This document shows, one piece after another, positions 34,440-44,500 of a stretch of 64,000 nt of DNA. The position numbers and the translations under genes are program-made. The notes under the pieces are model-generated. The model did no database searches. It saw only the letters and a program-made list of their open reading frames with translations, and had not been told where the DNA came from. Numbering within the stretch: position 1 is the first letter of the stretch; each line of letters begins with the position of its first letter. The DNA comes from Dyadobacter sp. CY345 (GTDB lineage Bacteria > Bacteroidota > Bacteroidia > Cytophagales > Spirosomataceae), in the NCBI RefSeq assembly GCF_021502725.1, contig NZ_JAKFFS010000001.1, forward strand, positions 930,001 to 994,000. The letters run 5' to 3'.

Positions 34440-35156
34440 CTAATTTATTACCTTTTCGGCAATCGTCGTTTTGATTTTGTCGTAGTATAATCTTGTTAAA
34501 CCTTCATATCCCGAATCCGTTCCAACGCACAGCCAGATTTCTCCGTTGGCATTTGCTTTCACCTCAAAAGGTTTTGCCGCGTTGTCACGCATAACAATCT
34601 TATAATTCTCCTCATCCAGGCCGTTCGAAATGTTGCCAAGAATCAAAAAATCTTTTCCTTCCTCCGACTGTGCTCCTTTATCAAGATTAAAATGGTAAAA
34701 ACCGTCTTCAAGTTTTTTCGCAGGTTCGATCGTCGACGCGCCTGCTTTCAAATAGACCGCGCCGCCTGGGGAACCACCGGCACCAATGCCGCTGGCAGGA
34801 TAATTTGTTCCCAATTCAATATTGAATACAACCGTATAAGTCTGGTTGGCTTTCAAACCGTTTACTTTTCTTTTTAGAAACATAAACATATCGTCGCTCC
34901 TGTTGTGGCTTTGCAGCATAAATGCCGAACGCTTTTTGTCCAGGGGTTCCGGAAGCGGTGTTCTGCCTGACCTGAATTCAATGATCGATGTATCAGTTGC
35001 TGTGCTGTATTCTGTCAGATCAGCTTCCCAGTTATTTGTGTTTTGTTCAAAGTCAGACTCAATAATAATTCCTGAACGGATTATTTCCCCATTGTCATCA
35101 CAGGCAGACATACTCACTGCCAAAGCCAAACCACCCAAAACAAACCATTTTTTCAT
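34440..35156 (-). CDS. lipoprotein, first member of the tandem triplet
   Basis: A 238-residue protein with lipobox SMSAC followed by DDNGE. ATG 35156 matches the paralogues' MKKW start; an ATG five codons upstream would lengthen the signal peptide. Shared landmarks are FEQNTNNWEADLTEY, FMFLKRKVNGL, YLKAGASTIEPAKKLEDG and GEIWLCVGTDSGYEG, with a Gly/Pro-rich insertion (GIGAGGSPGGA) not present in the other two. It is the promoter-proximal gene of the triplet. Function unknown. Confidence 0.72.
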   Translation of the reverse strand: MKKWFVLGGLALAVSMSACDDNGEIIRSGIIIESDFEQNTNNWEADLTEYSTATDTSIIEFRSGRTPLPEPLDKKRSAFMLQSHNRSDDMFMFLKRKVNGLKANQTYTVVFNIELGTNYPASGIGAGGSPGGAVYLKAGASTIEPAKKLEDGFYHFNLDKGAQSEEGKDFLILGNISNGLDEENYKIVMRDNAAKPFEVKANANGEIWLCVGTDSGYEGLTRLYYDKIKTTIAEKVIN

Positions 35157-35299
35157 AGCTTTAAATTGCATTTTGATAAATAAACTTAATTAACTGTCGC
35201 TAATCAGGATTCAAAATGCGGGCTATTGGTTGGAAAAATGACCGAAGATTTTTCTCTTCTCACGCTTTAACGCTGAGGCTAAGCGGGTTTGTATAAAAA

Positions 35300-36004
35300 T
35301 TAACCGATCAAAAATATTGTTGGCTGCTTATGAAGATCCGGCTTGTTTTTTCTCCAGTATTTTATCGGGTGTGTTTCGATAAATTGTTCGTCCGACGTGA
35401 TATTTGAAGCGATGCAAAGCAAGGTATCAATTTGGCAGGAATCCAGCAGTGCGTCCAGAAATGAATTATTACGGAACGGCGTTTCCATGAAAATCTGCGT
35501 CTGATTTTTTTCAAGGACATCATGTTCAAGCTGTTTGACCGCTTTTTTTCTTTCCGTTTTGTCAATCGGCAGATACCCGTGAAAAACAAAAGATTGTCCG
35601 CTCATACCCGACGCCATGAGTGCAAGTAATATGGATGATGGCCCGACAAGCGGCACAACCCTGATGCCAACCTGGTGCGCAAAGTCGACAGCGACAGAGC
35701 CAGGATCGGCCACACCTGGACAACCTGCTTCTGAAATAATTCCTGCGTTTTGGGTGAGACTCTTGATCTGGTCTCTCGTTTCCCCTCTTGGTGTATCTTT
35801 TGTCAATTCGAAAAATGTGATATTATCAATCACTTTTCCAAGTTTCAGGCTGCTGATAAAACGGCGGGCTGTCCGTATATCTTCAACAAAAAACACGTCG
35901 ACGTTGGCAATCACATCTTTTATTTGGGGGCTTAATACATTATCGCTCGTTCCTTCTGCCAGAACGGTCGGGATTAAATATAAGGTTATTTCTGACTGAC
36001 TCAT
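35300..36004 (-). CDS. RsmI-like SAM-dependent methyltransferase (tetrapyrrole methylase fold)
   Basis: A 234-residue protein of the RsmI family, which 2'-O-methylates C1402 of 16S rRNA. Family signatures: LYLIPTVLAEG at the start, FFVEDIRTARRFI, SEAGCPGVADPGS (the SAM-binding GxPxxxDPG-type loop), PLVGPSSILLALMASGMSG and the FHGYLP motif. It is slightly shorter than classical RsmI and lacks the C-terminal extension, which is usual for the second Bacteroidota paralogue, so the rRNA target is uncertain. It precedes the lipoprotein triplet on the same strand but is separated by about 128 bp. Confidence 0.85.
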   Translation of the reverse strand: MSQSEITLYLIPTVLAEGTSDNVLSPQIKDVIANVDVFFVEDIRTARRFISSLKLGKVIDNITFFELTKDTPRGETRDQIKSLTQNAGIISEAGCPGVADPGSVAVDFAHQVGIRVVPLVGPSSILLALMASGMSGQSFVFHGYLPIDKTERKKAVKQLEHDVLEKNQTQIFMETPFRNNSFLDALLDSCQIDTLLCIASNITSDEQFIETHPIKYWRKNKPDLHKQPTIFLIG

Positions 36005-36209
36005 TTTATGCTTTTTTGATTCTATCCGAATTCATTGTCCGGAATCTGAATCTGTAAATAAAATGCAAAGCTATGAAACGCCGCTTTACTTTGCGCTATT
36101 TCAAATTTTTCAATCGTGTTATCCAGGTAAATTCGCGTTTTTGAGTTGGTTTTTTGATTGAGTTCCAACCAATCAAGCCAAAAGTGCATCTTTAAGAAAA
36201 AAGTAACCT

Positions 36210-36638
36210 ATGAAACGATTATTTTACATTCCTCTGTTTTTGATCATTGGCTTTGCGTGTGCCGACAATAAAGAGGCGATGGAGCCAGATTCTTTGGCAT
36301 CAAATTCCGATAGTAAATGGCTTCTGACGGAAACTGAACAAACCGTTAATGGAAAAAAAGTCTGGACGCCAGTTAATACTTTACAACCCGAATATCTTAT
36401 TTTTAGGTACGACGGCGTGATATTGAACGGTGATGGGAAAGCCAGCTGCTGTTCTCCGAAAAGTTTATTGATCAATAATAGGTCTTATGAGATCCAACCT
36501 CAGTCGGCCGTTGCTTATGTCAATGATTGCGCAACAGTCATTTGTGCGCCGTGCCCGGTTTGGGATATCGAAATGAATGGTGACGAAATGATCATTGCGC
36601 AATGCCAGAATCCACGGAACAAATACAGGAGGGAATAG
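36210..36638 (+). CDS. small Cys-rich lipoprotein of unknown function
   Basis: A 142-residue lipoprotein with lipobox GFAC (Cys about 18). Mature part starts with an acidic linker, then a beta-rich domain: SKWLLTETEQTVNGK, EYLIFRYDGVI (reminiscent of lipocalin-like META/DUF families) and a Cys-rich end with CC, DCATVICAPC and AQCQNP. The paired cysteines probably form disulfides in the periplasm. It stands alone, with a terminator directly downstream. No family was assigned. Confidence 0.65.
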   Translation: MKRLFYIPLFLIIGFACADNKEAMEPDSLASNSDSKWLLTETEQTVNGKKVWTPVNTLQPEYLIFRYDGVILNGDGKASCCSPKSLLINNRSYEIQPQSAVAYVNDCATVICAPCPVWDIEMNGDEMIIAQCQNPRNKYRRE

Positions 36639-36674
36639 ATTGGAATAAAAAGCCGAAACTTTTGAAATGCTTTT

Positions 36675-36720
36675 GAAAAATACCCGGGCACTGCAGATTC
36701 AAAAGTCCCCGGGTATTTTA
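36675..36720. terminator. bidirectional terminator with CCCGGG core
   Basis: AATACCCGGG (36679-36688) pairs perfectly with CCCGGGTATT (36708-36717), flanked by A-rich and T-rich tracts, between convergent lipoprotein and hydrolase genes. Confidence 0.85.
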
Positions 36721-36766
36721 AGTATATTGGAAAAGCTCTGACTATGAAACGCAGTTTTCCGAAAGA

Positions 36767-37537
36767 TTAGTTATTCAGGAAATTCAACAAATGTTCAACA
36801 AATATCTTGGGCTGTTCTGCCTGGACCCAGTGCCCTGCGTTTTCGATTGTTTCCAGTTGCGCGTTCGGGAAAATCTTCAATATATCTTCCCAATCTTCAT
36901 CCAGAATATAATTTGATTTTGCCCCACGAATAAATAGTGCAGGCGTTTCCACTGGAGTTGAACTTATAATTTCTGCACCTACATTTGCCATATCGGTCGT
37001 CAAGACGGGCAGATTAAACCGCCAGTCGAAACCGCCTTCATCTTTTCTATAAAGATTTTTCAGTAGAAATTGTCTTACTGCCAGAATCGGTTCATAAGTA
37101 CTTAAAAAATCATCAGCCTGCTGGCGGGTTTCAATTTCTTCGACCGGTATTGCATTTAAGCCTTCAAGTATTTTGGTATGGTGGATCGGATATTGCTTTG
37201 GTGCAATATCAACGACAACCAGCTTTTCGAAAGTTTCCGGATTGTTTACAGCATATTCCATGACCGTTTTGCCGCCCATGGAATGACCCATCAAAATCGG
37301 GTTATCAAGTTTTTGCTGACTAATAAATTCTTTTAAATCTGTGGCAAGGGTAGGGAAGTCAAGCGAACCTTCTTGTGGAGAACGCCCATGGTGTCGTTGA
37401 TCAACCAGATAGACAATAAATCCCTGCTCCGAAATCGTCTTGCCGATGGTAAGCCAATTATCTAAAAAACCGAAAACACCATGAAGTATGATAAGTGTTT
37501 TTCCTGTATCACCTATTTTTTTGTAATTAAGCTCCAT
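36767..37537 (-). CDS. alpha/beta-fold hydrolase (YbfF-like esterase)
   Basis: A 256-residue cytoplasmic hydrolase. Oxyanion motif LHGVFG (about 18-23), nucleophile Ser86 in MGHSMGGKT, an Asp in the late strand and catalytic His in NAGHWVQAEQP (about 240). The pattern with DQRHHGRS and NPILMGHSMG matches small acyl-CoA-esterase-like proteins of the YbfF type. Substrate unknown; no signal peptide. It is divergent from the first Oar-like receptor gene with a 377-bp intergenic region. Confidence 0.9.
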   Translation of the reverse strand: MELNYKKIGDTGKTLIILHGVFGFLDNWLTIGKTISEQGFIVYLVDQRHHGRSPQEGSLDFPTLATDLKEFISQQKLDNPILMGHSMGGKTVMEYAVNNPETFEKLVVVDIAPKQYPIHHTKILEGLNAIPVEEIETRQQADDFLSTYEPILAVRQFLLKNLYRKDEGGFDWRFNLPVLTTDMANVGAEIISSTPVETPALFIRGAKSNYILDEDWEDILKIFPNAQLETIENAGHWVQAEQPKIFVEHLLNFLNN

Positions 37538-37626
37538 ATTCTTTGCAAAAATTAAAAAAGTCTAGTTTTCAATAATAATGCCGAAGATAATAAATTCGTC
37601 CGCAAATGGCTTAGTAACCAAATGTG

Positions 37627-37644
37627 ACATTTCAGCTGAAATGT
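37627..37644. promoter_or_regulatory. 18-bp perfect palindrome, candidate operator
   Basis: ACATTTCAG followed immediately by its reverse complement CTGAAATGT. It lies 90 bp upstream of the hydrolase start and 174 bp upstream of the Oar-like receptor's -33 element; the half-sites include TGACATTTC and an AATGTGA repeated on both sides. A dimeric DNA-binding protein is the simplest reading. Confidence 0.5.
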
Positions 37645-37817
37645 GATTTGAATCGCAAAGATCGTCATGATTTTTATTAGAGAAAAAAAAGAAAGCTATA
37701 AAATGTTAACAAAAACTTAACATTGGAAATGTTTCATTTTTTAGTTGTTAACGTGCATGTTTTCAATGAATCAGGTAGTTGCGATTACAAGTATAGCATT
37801 TTAGTAGGATTAGGAAT

Positions 37818-37850
37818 ATTGTTTTACAATTATAAATACCATTATTTTGC
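37818..37850 (+). promoter_or_regulatory. promoter of the first Oar-like receptor gene
   Basis: A 33-bp element with TTG at 37819-37821 and TTATTTTG (one mismatch to TAnnTTTG) at 37842-37849. It is 29/33 identical to the element upstream of the second receptor gene, so it is conserved more than the surrounding DNA. Transcription would begin about 60 nt before the ATG. Confidence 0.72.
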
Positions 37851-37914
37851 ACGCATTATCAGCTATCACTTTTTAGTGAACCTACTAATAATTCTCATCA
37901 AATCCCCAAATTCC

Positions 37915-40900
37915 ATGAACAGGAAAAGTTTACTTTTCCGAGCAGCAAGTCTTTTGCTGTTCGTATTTTCATTGTCTTTCCTAAACGGAAAAGTACAAGC
38001 GCAGGTTACTTCATCAACGATCAGTGGATTCATTACTGACACAAAAGGTGAAACATTACCGGGTGCTACAATTAAAGCACTTCACGAACCAACGGGAACA
38101 GTTTACTCGACAATTTCTTCTGAAAAAGGTCAGTATACTTTACCAAACTTACGCGTTGGTGGACCTTACAAAATTACTGTAAGTTTCATCGGACTGATCA
38201 CCAAAGAGCTTAGCGACGTAACGACTACTTTGGGAACTCCTGTTACAGTTAATGTTGCATTGGAAGATGGTACCCAAAACCTGAGTGAAGTCATCGTTTC
38301 TGGTGGTAAAGGAAATCTTATCAGTACTTCGCGTAATGGTACTTCCACTTTCATCTCATCGCGTTTGATGCAGAGTGTACCAACAATCAGCAGAAGTGTT
38401 AATGACTTTGCTCGTCTGACACCACAGGCGAATACGGCTGGAAGCGGTGTTTCATTCGGTGGACAAAATAACCGTTACAACCAGTTTACAATTGATGGTG
38501 CGAATGCAACGGATGGTTTCGGTCTTGGTGCAACCGGTACTAACGGTGGCCAGGCAAATGTTAACCCGATCTCTATCGAGACAATTCAGGAAATGCAGAT
38601 TGTGTTGTCTCCTTATGACGTAACACAAGGTGGATTCACTGGTGGTGGTATTAATGCAGTTACGAAAAGCGGTGCAAACCAGTTTCACGGATCAGTTTAC
38701 GGACAGTTCCAGAATGAAGGTTTTATCGGAAAAAGCCCTGGATATAATGAATCAGTTACAAGAAACAAGTATCCTGATTTCAGTAACAAAACTTTTGGTG
38801 CAAGTATCAGTGGCCCGATCATCAAGAATAAATTGTTTTTTTATGCCAATGCAGAAAGATTTGTAAAATCGACACCACTTGCTTTTGATCCAACAGTTGC
38901 TGGTTCAGGTTCAAATGCAAATGCAGATACTTTGGCAGCACTTAGAAGTTTCATTACAGAAACTTACGGTTACGATCCGGGTGGATACGGTGCAATCAAC
39001 AACGAAAATAAATCGACTTCTTTGTTTGCCCGTCTGGACTGGAACATCAACGAAAAAAATACATTGACTTTGCGTCACAATTATGTTGACGGTAGCAATG
39101 ACATCAGAAGCAGAAGTATTAATTCTGTTGTTTTTGAAAATGGCGGCTACAAGTTTTTAACGAAATCGAACTCAACGGTTTTAGAGTTGAACAGTAGTTT
39201 TTCCGCGAATGCATCCAATGTACTTCGTTTCACTTACAATACTGTTCGTGACAGCAGAGCAAGTAATGCCTTCCCGGGTTTGACAATCAATAACTATGAC
39301 GTTGATAAGAAAGTAACGATTCAGTATAACATCGGATCAGATTTCTCTTCTCAGGTTAATGGTTTGAACCAGGATATTTTCACAGTGACGGATAACTTTA
39401 CTTTGTATAAAGGAAAGCATACGCTCACTTTTGGAACAAACAATGAATTTTTCAGTAGTGAAAACTTGTTCCTTCAAGGCTTTTACGGAAGTTATGCATA
39501 CGGAGCGGCAAACAATACGAACTCGAATAATATTGCCAATTTCAGAGCAAACAGAGGTTTAACTTCTTATCAGGTTGGATTCTCTAACAGCACAGATCCG
39601 AACGATAAAGCTCCTGCTGATTTGAGTGCAGCGCAATTCAGTGTGTATGGACAAGATGTCTGGTCTGTAAAGTCAAACTTTAAACTTACTTATGGTTTGA
39701 GAATTGATTTGCCGGTTTTCTTCAAGAAACCTGCTGAAAATGCAGCATTTAACGAAGACCAGACTTTTGCAGCATTCGACGTGAAAACGCAGCAAATGCC
39801 AAAAGCAACTCCTTTGTTCTCTCCTCGCGTAGGATTTAACTGGGACGTAAAAGGTGATGCACAGACACAGCTTCGCGGAGGTGCAGGTTTGTTCACAGGT
39901 CGTATTCCATTCGTATGGATTTCCAACCAGATGTCAAATACAGGTATTGCAGCTACTAATTATACGGCACCACAAGCTTCGTTAGGTACAATTTCTTTCA
40001 ATTATGATCCGAATGATGCCCACTTAGGTGCTTTCATTCCAAGTTCTACAACAAGACCGGCTAACGTAATCAATGTTATTGATAAGAATTTCAAATTCCC
40101 TCAGGTTTTCCGTGCAAACTTAGCGGTCGATCAGAAACTGGGTGTTTGGGGATTGATTGGTAGCTTGGAAGGAGTTTTCACGAAAACCGTTAACAACGCT
40201 AATTACCAAAATATCAACATCAGTGAAAACGGTGAAGGAACAGTAACATTAGGACCAACAACCCGTCCGTTGTGGACAAAAAGAACAAGTTCTGGTTTTT
40301 CTGATGTTTTGCTTCTTACGAATACAAACAAAGGATATAGCTACAACCTGACAGCTCAGGTTCAGAAGCCACTTAGCAAAGGATGGTCTGGATTTGTGGC
40401 TTATACTTATGGCCGCTCGAAATCACTTACAGATTTGACAAGTTCGGTTGCACTTTCTAACTGGCGTTTCGCTTACACAACAAATGGTTTGAACCGTCTG
40501 GATGTTGCGAACTCGAATTTTGACATGGGTTCCCGTATCGTTGGAACAATCAGCAAAGAATTCAGATATTCAAAAAACCTGGCTACGAATTTCACATTGA
40601 TCTACACAGGTCAGTCTGGTCAGAGAATGTCTTATTTGTATAGCAGAACCATTACCGGTGACGACATCGCAGGATCTGCGTCAGGAGCTGGAAACACATT
40701 GGTATATCTTCCTGCGACAGCAGCAGAAGCAAATTTTGTTGATATCAGAAGCGGGGCTACCGCTTCACAGCAGTGGGCAGATTTCCAGGCTTTTGCAAAT
40801 GCAAACAAATACATTGGCGATAATTTGGGTAAAAATTCGAAACGTAACGAAGACAGACTTCCATTCGAACATCACTTTGATTTGAGAATTTCTCAGGATT

Positions 40901-41199
40901 TCATTCTAAACAAAAACAAATTGCAGATTTTCTTCGATGTGCTTAACATCGGAAATATGCTTAACAAGGACTGGGGTAGAAATTACACCGCCAGCAACCA
41001 GAGTGTAAACTTGTTTACTGTTGTTAACTCAGGCGCTCAGACACAGGATGGCAAAGCTTATACAGCGACAACAGCCGCTCCGGGTATGCAGTTTAACATT
41101 AACAACATGAATGATATCAATGGAACAAGAAGACCTTACTTCGTAAGCGATTTCACTTCCCGTTGGCAGTCACAACTTGGCGTGCGTTATTCATTCTAA
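37915..41199 (+). CDS. TonB-dependent receptor, Oar-like (first of a tandem pair)
   Basis: A 1094-residue outer-membrane receptor. Start ATG 37915 gives a signal peptide ending VQAQ; the longer frame would run through the promoter. A carboxypeptidase-regulatory-like beta-sandwich (about 28-105, GFITDTKGETLPGATI) precedes an Oar-type plug (about 120-260, GGQNNRYNQFTIDGANATDGF) and a C-terminal beta-barrel ending in Phe (VRYSF). Oar-type receptors carry peptides, proteins or secreted substrates rather than SusC sugars, and no susD-type gene is present. Strong terminator downstream. Ligand unknown. Confidence 0.9.
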   Translation: MNRKSLLFRAASLLLFVFSLSFLNGKVQAQVTSSTISGFITDTKGETLPGATIKALHEPTGTVYSTISSEKGQYTLPNLRVGGPYKITVSFIGLITKELSDVTTTLGTPVTVNVALEDGTQNLSEVIVSGGKGNLISTSRNGTSTFISSRLMQSVPTISRSVNDFARLTPQANTAGSGVSFGGQNNRYNQFTIDGANATDGFGLGATGTNGGQANVNPISIETIQEMQIVLSPYDVTQGGFTGGGINAVTKSGANQFHGSVYGQFQNEGFIGKSPGYNESVTRNKYPDFSNKTFGASISGPIIKNKLFFYANAERFVKSTPLAFDPTVAGSGSNANADTLAALRSFITETYGYDPGGYGAINNENKSTSLFARLDWNINEKNTLTLRHNYVDGSNDIRSRSINSVVFENGGYKFLTKSNSTVLELNSSFSANASNVLRFTYNTVRDSRASNAFPGLTINNYDVDKKVTIQYNIGSDFSSQVNGLNQDIFTVTDNFTLYKGKHTLTFGTNNEFFSSENLFLQGFYGSYAYGAANNTNSNNIANFRANRGLTSYQVGFSNSTDPNDKAPADLSAAQFSVYGQDVWSVKSNFKLTYGLRIDLPVFFKKPAENAAFNEDQTFAAFDVKTQQMPKATPLFSPRVGFNWDVKGDAQTQLRGGAGLFTGRIPFVWISNQMSNTGIAATNYTAPQASLGTISFNYDPNDAHLGAFIPSSTTRPANVINVIDKNFKFPQVFRANLAVDQKLGVWGLIGSLEGVFTKTVNNANYQNINISENGEGTVTLGPTTRPLWTKRTSSGFSDVLLLTNTNKGYSYNLTAQVQKPLSKGWSGFVAYTYGRSKSLTDLTSSVALSNWRFAYTTNGLNRLDVANSNFDMGSRIVGTISKEFRYSKNLATNFTLIYTGQSGQRMSYLYSRTITGDDIAGSASGAGNTLVYLPATAAEANFVDIRSGATASQQWADFQAFANANKYIGDNLGKNSKRNEDRLPFEHHFDLRISQDFILNKNKLQIFFDVLNIGNMLNKDWGRNYTASNQSVNLFTVVNSGAQTQDGKAYTATTAAPGMQFNINNMNDINGTRRPYFVSDFTSRWQSQLGVRYSF

Positions 41200-41221
41200 G
41201 TTTCCAGATTTATTAGAAAAT

Positions 41222-41263
41222 CACAAGAAAAGCCCGTTTCGAAAGACGCGGGCTTTTCTTGTG
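41222..41263 (+). terminator. terminator of the first Oar-like receptor gene
   Basis: CACAAGAAAAGCCCG pairs perfectly with CGGGCTTTTCTTGTG around a 12-nt loop. The adjacent T-run is modest, but the stem is long. The second receptor gene therefore needs its own promoter. Confidence 0.82.
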
Positions 41264-41421
41264 AAAAGGTATCGTTATTTTTTTAAATCAATTTCCAATC
41301 AAAATTAACACTGATTAAATAAATTTGGCCGTTTATATAATTATTAAAATTTAATTCTTAATTATTTAAATAAATTGATATGTTATATACGTAAGTATAC
41401 AATTTAAGTAGGGAATTGTAC

Positions 41422-41454
41422 ATTGTTTTGTAATTAAAAAAACCATTATTTTGC
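41422..41454 (+). promoter_or_regulatory. promoter of the second Oar-like receptor gene
   Basis: Near-copy of the 33-bp element at 37818-37850, differing at four positions, with TTG (41423-41425) and TTATTTTG (41446-41453). The gap from 41264 to 41421 holds only AT-rich DNA in which I saw nothing else. Confidence 0.72.
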
Positions 41455-41519
41455 GAAAACATTCATTCAAAAAAACTGAATGATGCATCTAACTCCATTA
41501 CAAAAATCCCCGAAAATTT

Positions 41520-44500
41520 ATGAATTTGAAAAGTCTACTTTTCAGAGCAGCGTGTTGTACGCTGTTCGCGATTTTATTGTCCTTAGTGAGCGGGCAGGTA
41601 CAAGCTCAGGTAACGTCTTCTGCGATTAGCGGACAGATCACAGACAGCAAAGGGGAAATGCTTCCCGGCGCAACGGTTGTAGCCATTCACGTTCCATCAG
41701 GATCTCGATATGGTTCTATTACAAATGAAAAAGGTTTTTACACAATTCCATCTGTGCGAGTTGGTGGTCCTTACACTGTTGCGGTTTCTTTCATTGGTTT
41801 CAGCGATCAGACAAAAGAAAATATCTATGCAAACCTTGGAACAGTAGCCAACGCTGACTTCGTTTTGAACGACGGGGGGACGCAGCTGGAAGAAGTGGTG
41901 GTTTCAGGTTCTGGCAGCGACATTTTCAGCTCAGACAGGACTGGTGCCGCGACAACCTTTAACAAAGGGTTGATTACCAGCTTGCCAACGCTTGGCCGTA
42001 CTTTGAATGACATCACAAAGTATAACGCTTACAGTAATGGTAGGTCTTTTGGAGGTCAGGACAGTCGTTACAACAACTTCACGATCGACGGATCTGTTTT
42101 TAATAATGGTTTTGGTTTGGGAAGCGAAGCTGCGGCAGGTGGCCGTACAGGCTCATCAGCAATTTCATTGGATGCGATTGAAGAGGTTCAGATCAATATT
42201 GCACCTTTCGATGTGCGCCAGTCAGGTTTCGCAGGTGCCGGTATCAATGCTGTTACGCGTTCTGGTACTAATGAATTGTCTGGTTCGGTATTTCACTTTT
42301 TCAAAAATAAAAGTCTGGCCGGCGATAAAGCAGACGGAAATAATCTTACGATTAACGAATTCAATGAAAGAACAACTGGATTCCGTCTTGGCGGTCCGCT
42401 GGTGAAAAATAAACTTTTCTTCTTCGTTAACGGAGAATTTGTAAAGCGTTCAAGCCCTGCGCTTGATTATCAATTAAACCGTGGACAGTCTGGCGGGAAT
42501 AACGTTTCTCGTACGACAGCCGCAGATCTCGAAGATCTTGGATCTTTTATGCAGGAAAAATTTGGATACGATATAGGAGCTCTGGACGGTTTCAATAACG
42601 AAAACAAAAGCAATAAATTTCTTGGACGTATTGACTGGAACATCAATGATAGCCATAAGCTGACGGTTCGTTATTCTCATCACGACTCCGATTCGGACGT
42701 ATTGATCAGCCAAAGCAATAGTAGTAATACCGCAGGATTTGGTAACCGTACGAACTCACTTCTGGCAATTTCTCCACAGAATACAGGTTATATTATTCAG
42801 GATAACACACGTTCCGCAGTTGTTGAATTAAACTCTAATTTTGGTGGTAAGTTTTCTAACGTTTTGATTGGAACATATAACAAGCAGATCGAAGACAGAA
42901 AATACAAGGCAGCTATCTTCCCGACAATTGAAATTCAGAAAGATGGATCAACATACACTTCGATTGGCTCAGATCCTTTTACGCCGAACAACCGTCTTGA
43001 TTACGCAACATTAAATATTACGGATAACCTTACTTATTACGCCGGAAGACATACTTTGACGTTGGGCGCTTCATACGAACATTTCAAATCGAACAACTTG
43101 TTCTTCCCAACTTCAAACGGGGTTTATGTTTATAAATCGATCGAAGATTTTAAAACCGCAGCGCAGGCTTTTATTGATAATCCAAATGCTGCAACTTCAC
43201 CAGTTGAAGCTGTTCGTTTCAACTATCGTTATTCATTACTTCCAGGTGGTGCCGCGCCTTGGCAAGTATTTAAAACACAAACAGCAAGTCTTTATGTTCA
43301 GGATGAATACCAGGCTACGAAAAATCTGAAAATTACTGCGGGCGTTCGTGCTGACTATATTACAATCCCCAACACTTCTAAGCAATATTATAACGCAGAC
43401 GTTGCCGCTCTAACTTTTAAAGATAACAACGGTGCAGATTATAAGGTAAATACAGGAAATGTACCAAAGGGCCGTGTTTATTTCTCGCCAAGAATCGGAT
43501 TTAACTGGGACGTAACTGGCGACAAAATGACGCAGGTTCGTGGTGGAACAGGACTTTTCTTGTCAAGAATTCCTTACGTTTTGATTTCAAATCAGTTGGG
43601 TAACAACGGTGTGAATTCTGCGACGATAGTTGGAAATAATACAACGGCTTTCCCATTCACAACAGACCCAACCCGTTTTATTCCTGCGACGACAGCATCC
43701 CTTTCCGGTTATCAGGTAAATGCTTCTGATGAAGATTTGAAATTCCCTCAGGTTTGGAAGAGTAATATCGGAATTGACCGTCAGATTGGCTGGGGTATTG
43801 TAGCGACTGTTGAAGGTATCCTGAACAAAAATTATAATGCACTTCGCTATATTGATGTAAACCTTAAAGACGCAACAGCAGATTTTACTGGCCCTGACAC
43901 GCGTGATCGTTTTCCTGCTTCGGGTGTAACCGGAACAGCTGCAATTAATTCTGCGCGTTTAATTAATACGAAAGTTTCCAATGTCTATGTTTTAACCAAC
44001 ACAGATAAGGGATATTCTTATTCGTTGACTGGTAAACTTGAAAAACCTGCAATCAATGGTCTTGGTGGAATGTTAGGTTATACCTACGGAAAGGCGAGAG
44101 ATATTGCTTCTGTTTCGAGTACAGTTGAAGGTAACGTTCCTGGTATCAATGGCTTAAATCATTTGGGTATGTCATATTCAGGAAATGATTTGCGTCATCG
44201 GTTTGTAGGTTATGTTACTTATCGTAAAGAATACGGCGGAACATTTGGCGGAGCGACAATGATTACGCTTGGCGGAGTTTCGGCGAGCGGCTCTAAATTG
44301 TCTTATATCAGTTCAACAGATTTTAACGGTGACGGTCAAAATAATGACCTTTTACGCGTTCCGAATAGTGCAGCCGAGTTGACTTTTGCTACGTTGACAA
44401 CCACTGTGAATGGAAAAACTTATACTTTCTCTCCTGAGGAACAAACAGCTGCTTTCCAGAATTATATTGACAACAACCCTTATCTGTCAAAAAGAAAAGG

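Larger units (their letters stand above)
37538..37914. promoter_or_regulatory. 377-bp divergent regulatory region
   Basis: Holds an 18-bp perfect palindrome (37627-37644), an 8-bp inverted repeat with 7-nt spacer (37702-37724, AATGTTAA/TTAACATT), and the promoter at 37818-37850. The upstream in-frame codons from 37723 to 37914 lie within promoter DNA and are not coding. Confidence 0.7.

Noticed and set aside
37723..37914. 64-residue N-terminal extension of the first receptor
   Set aside because: Would run through the promoter element at 37818-37850 and precede the signal peptide, which is placed correctly from ATG 37915.
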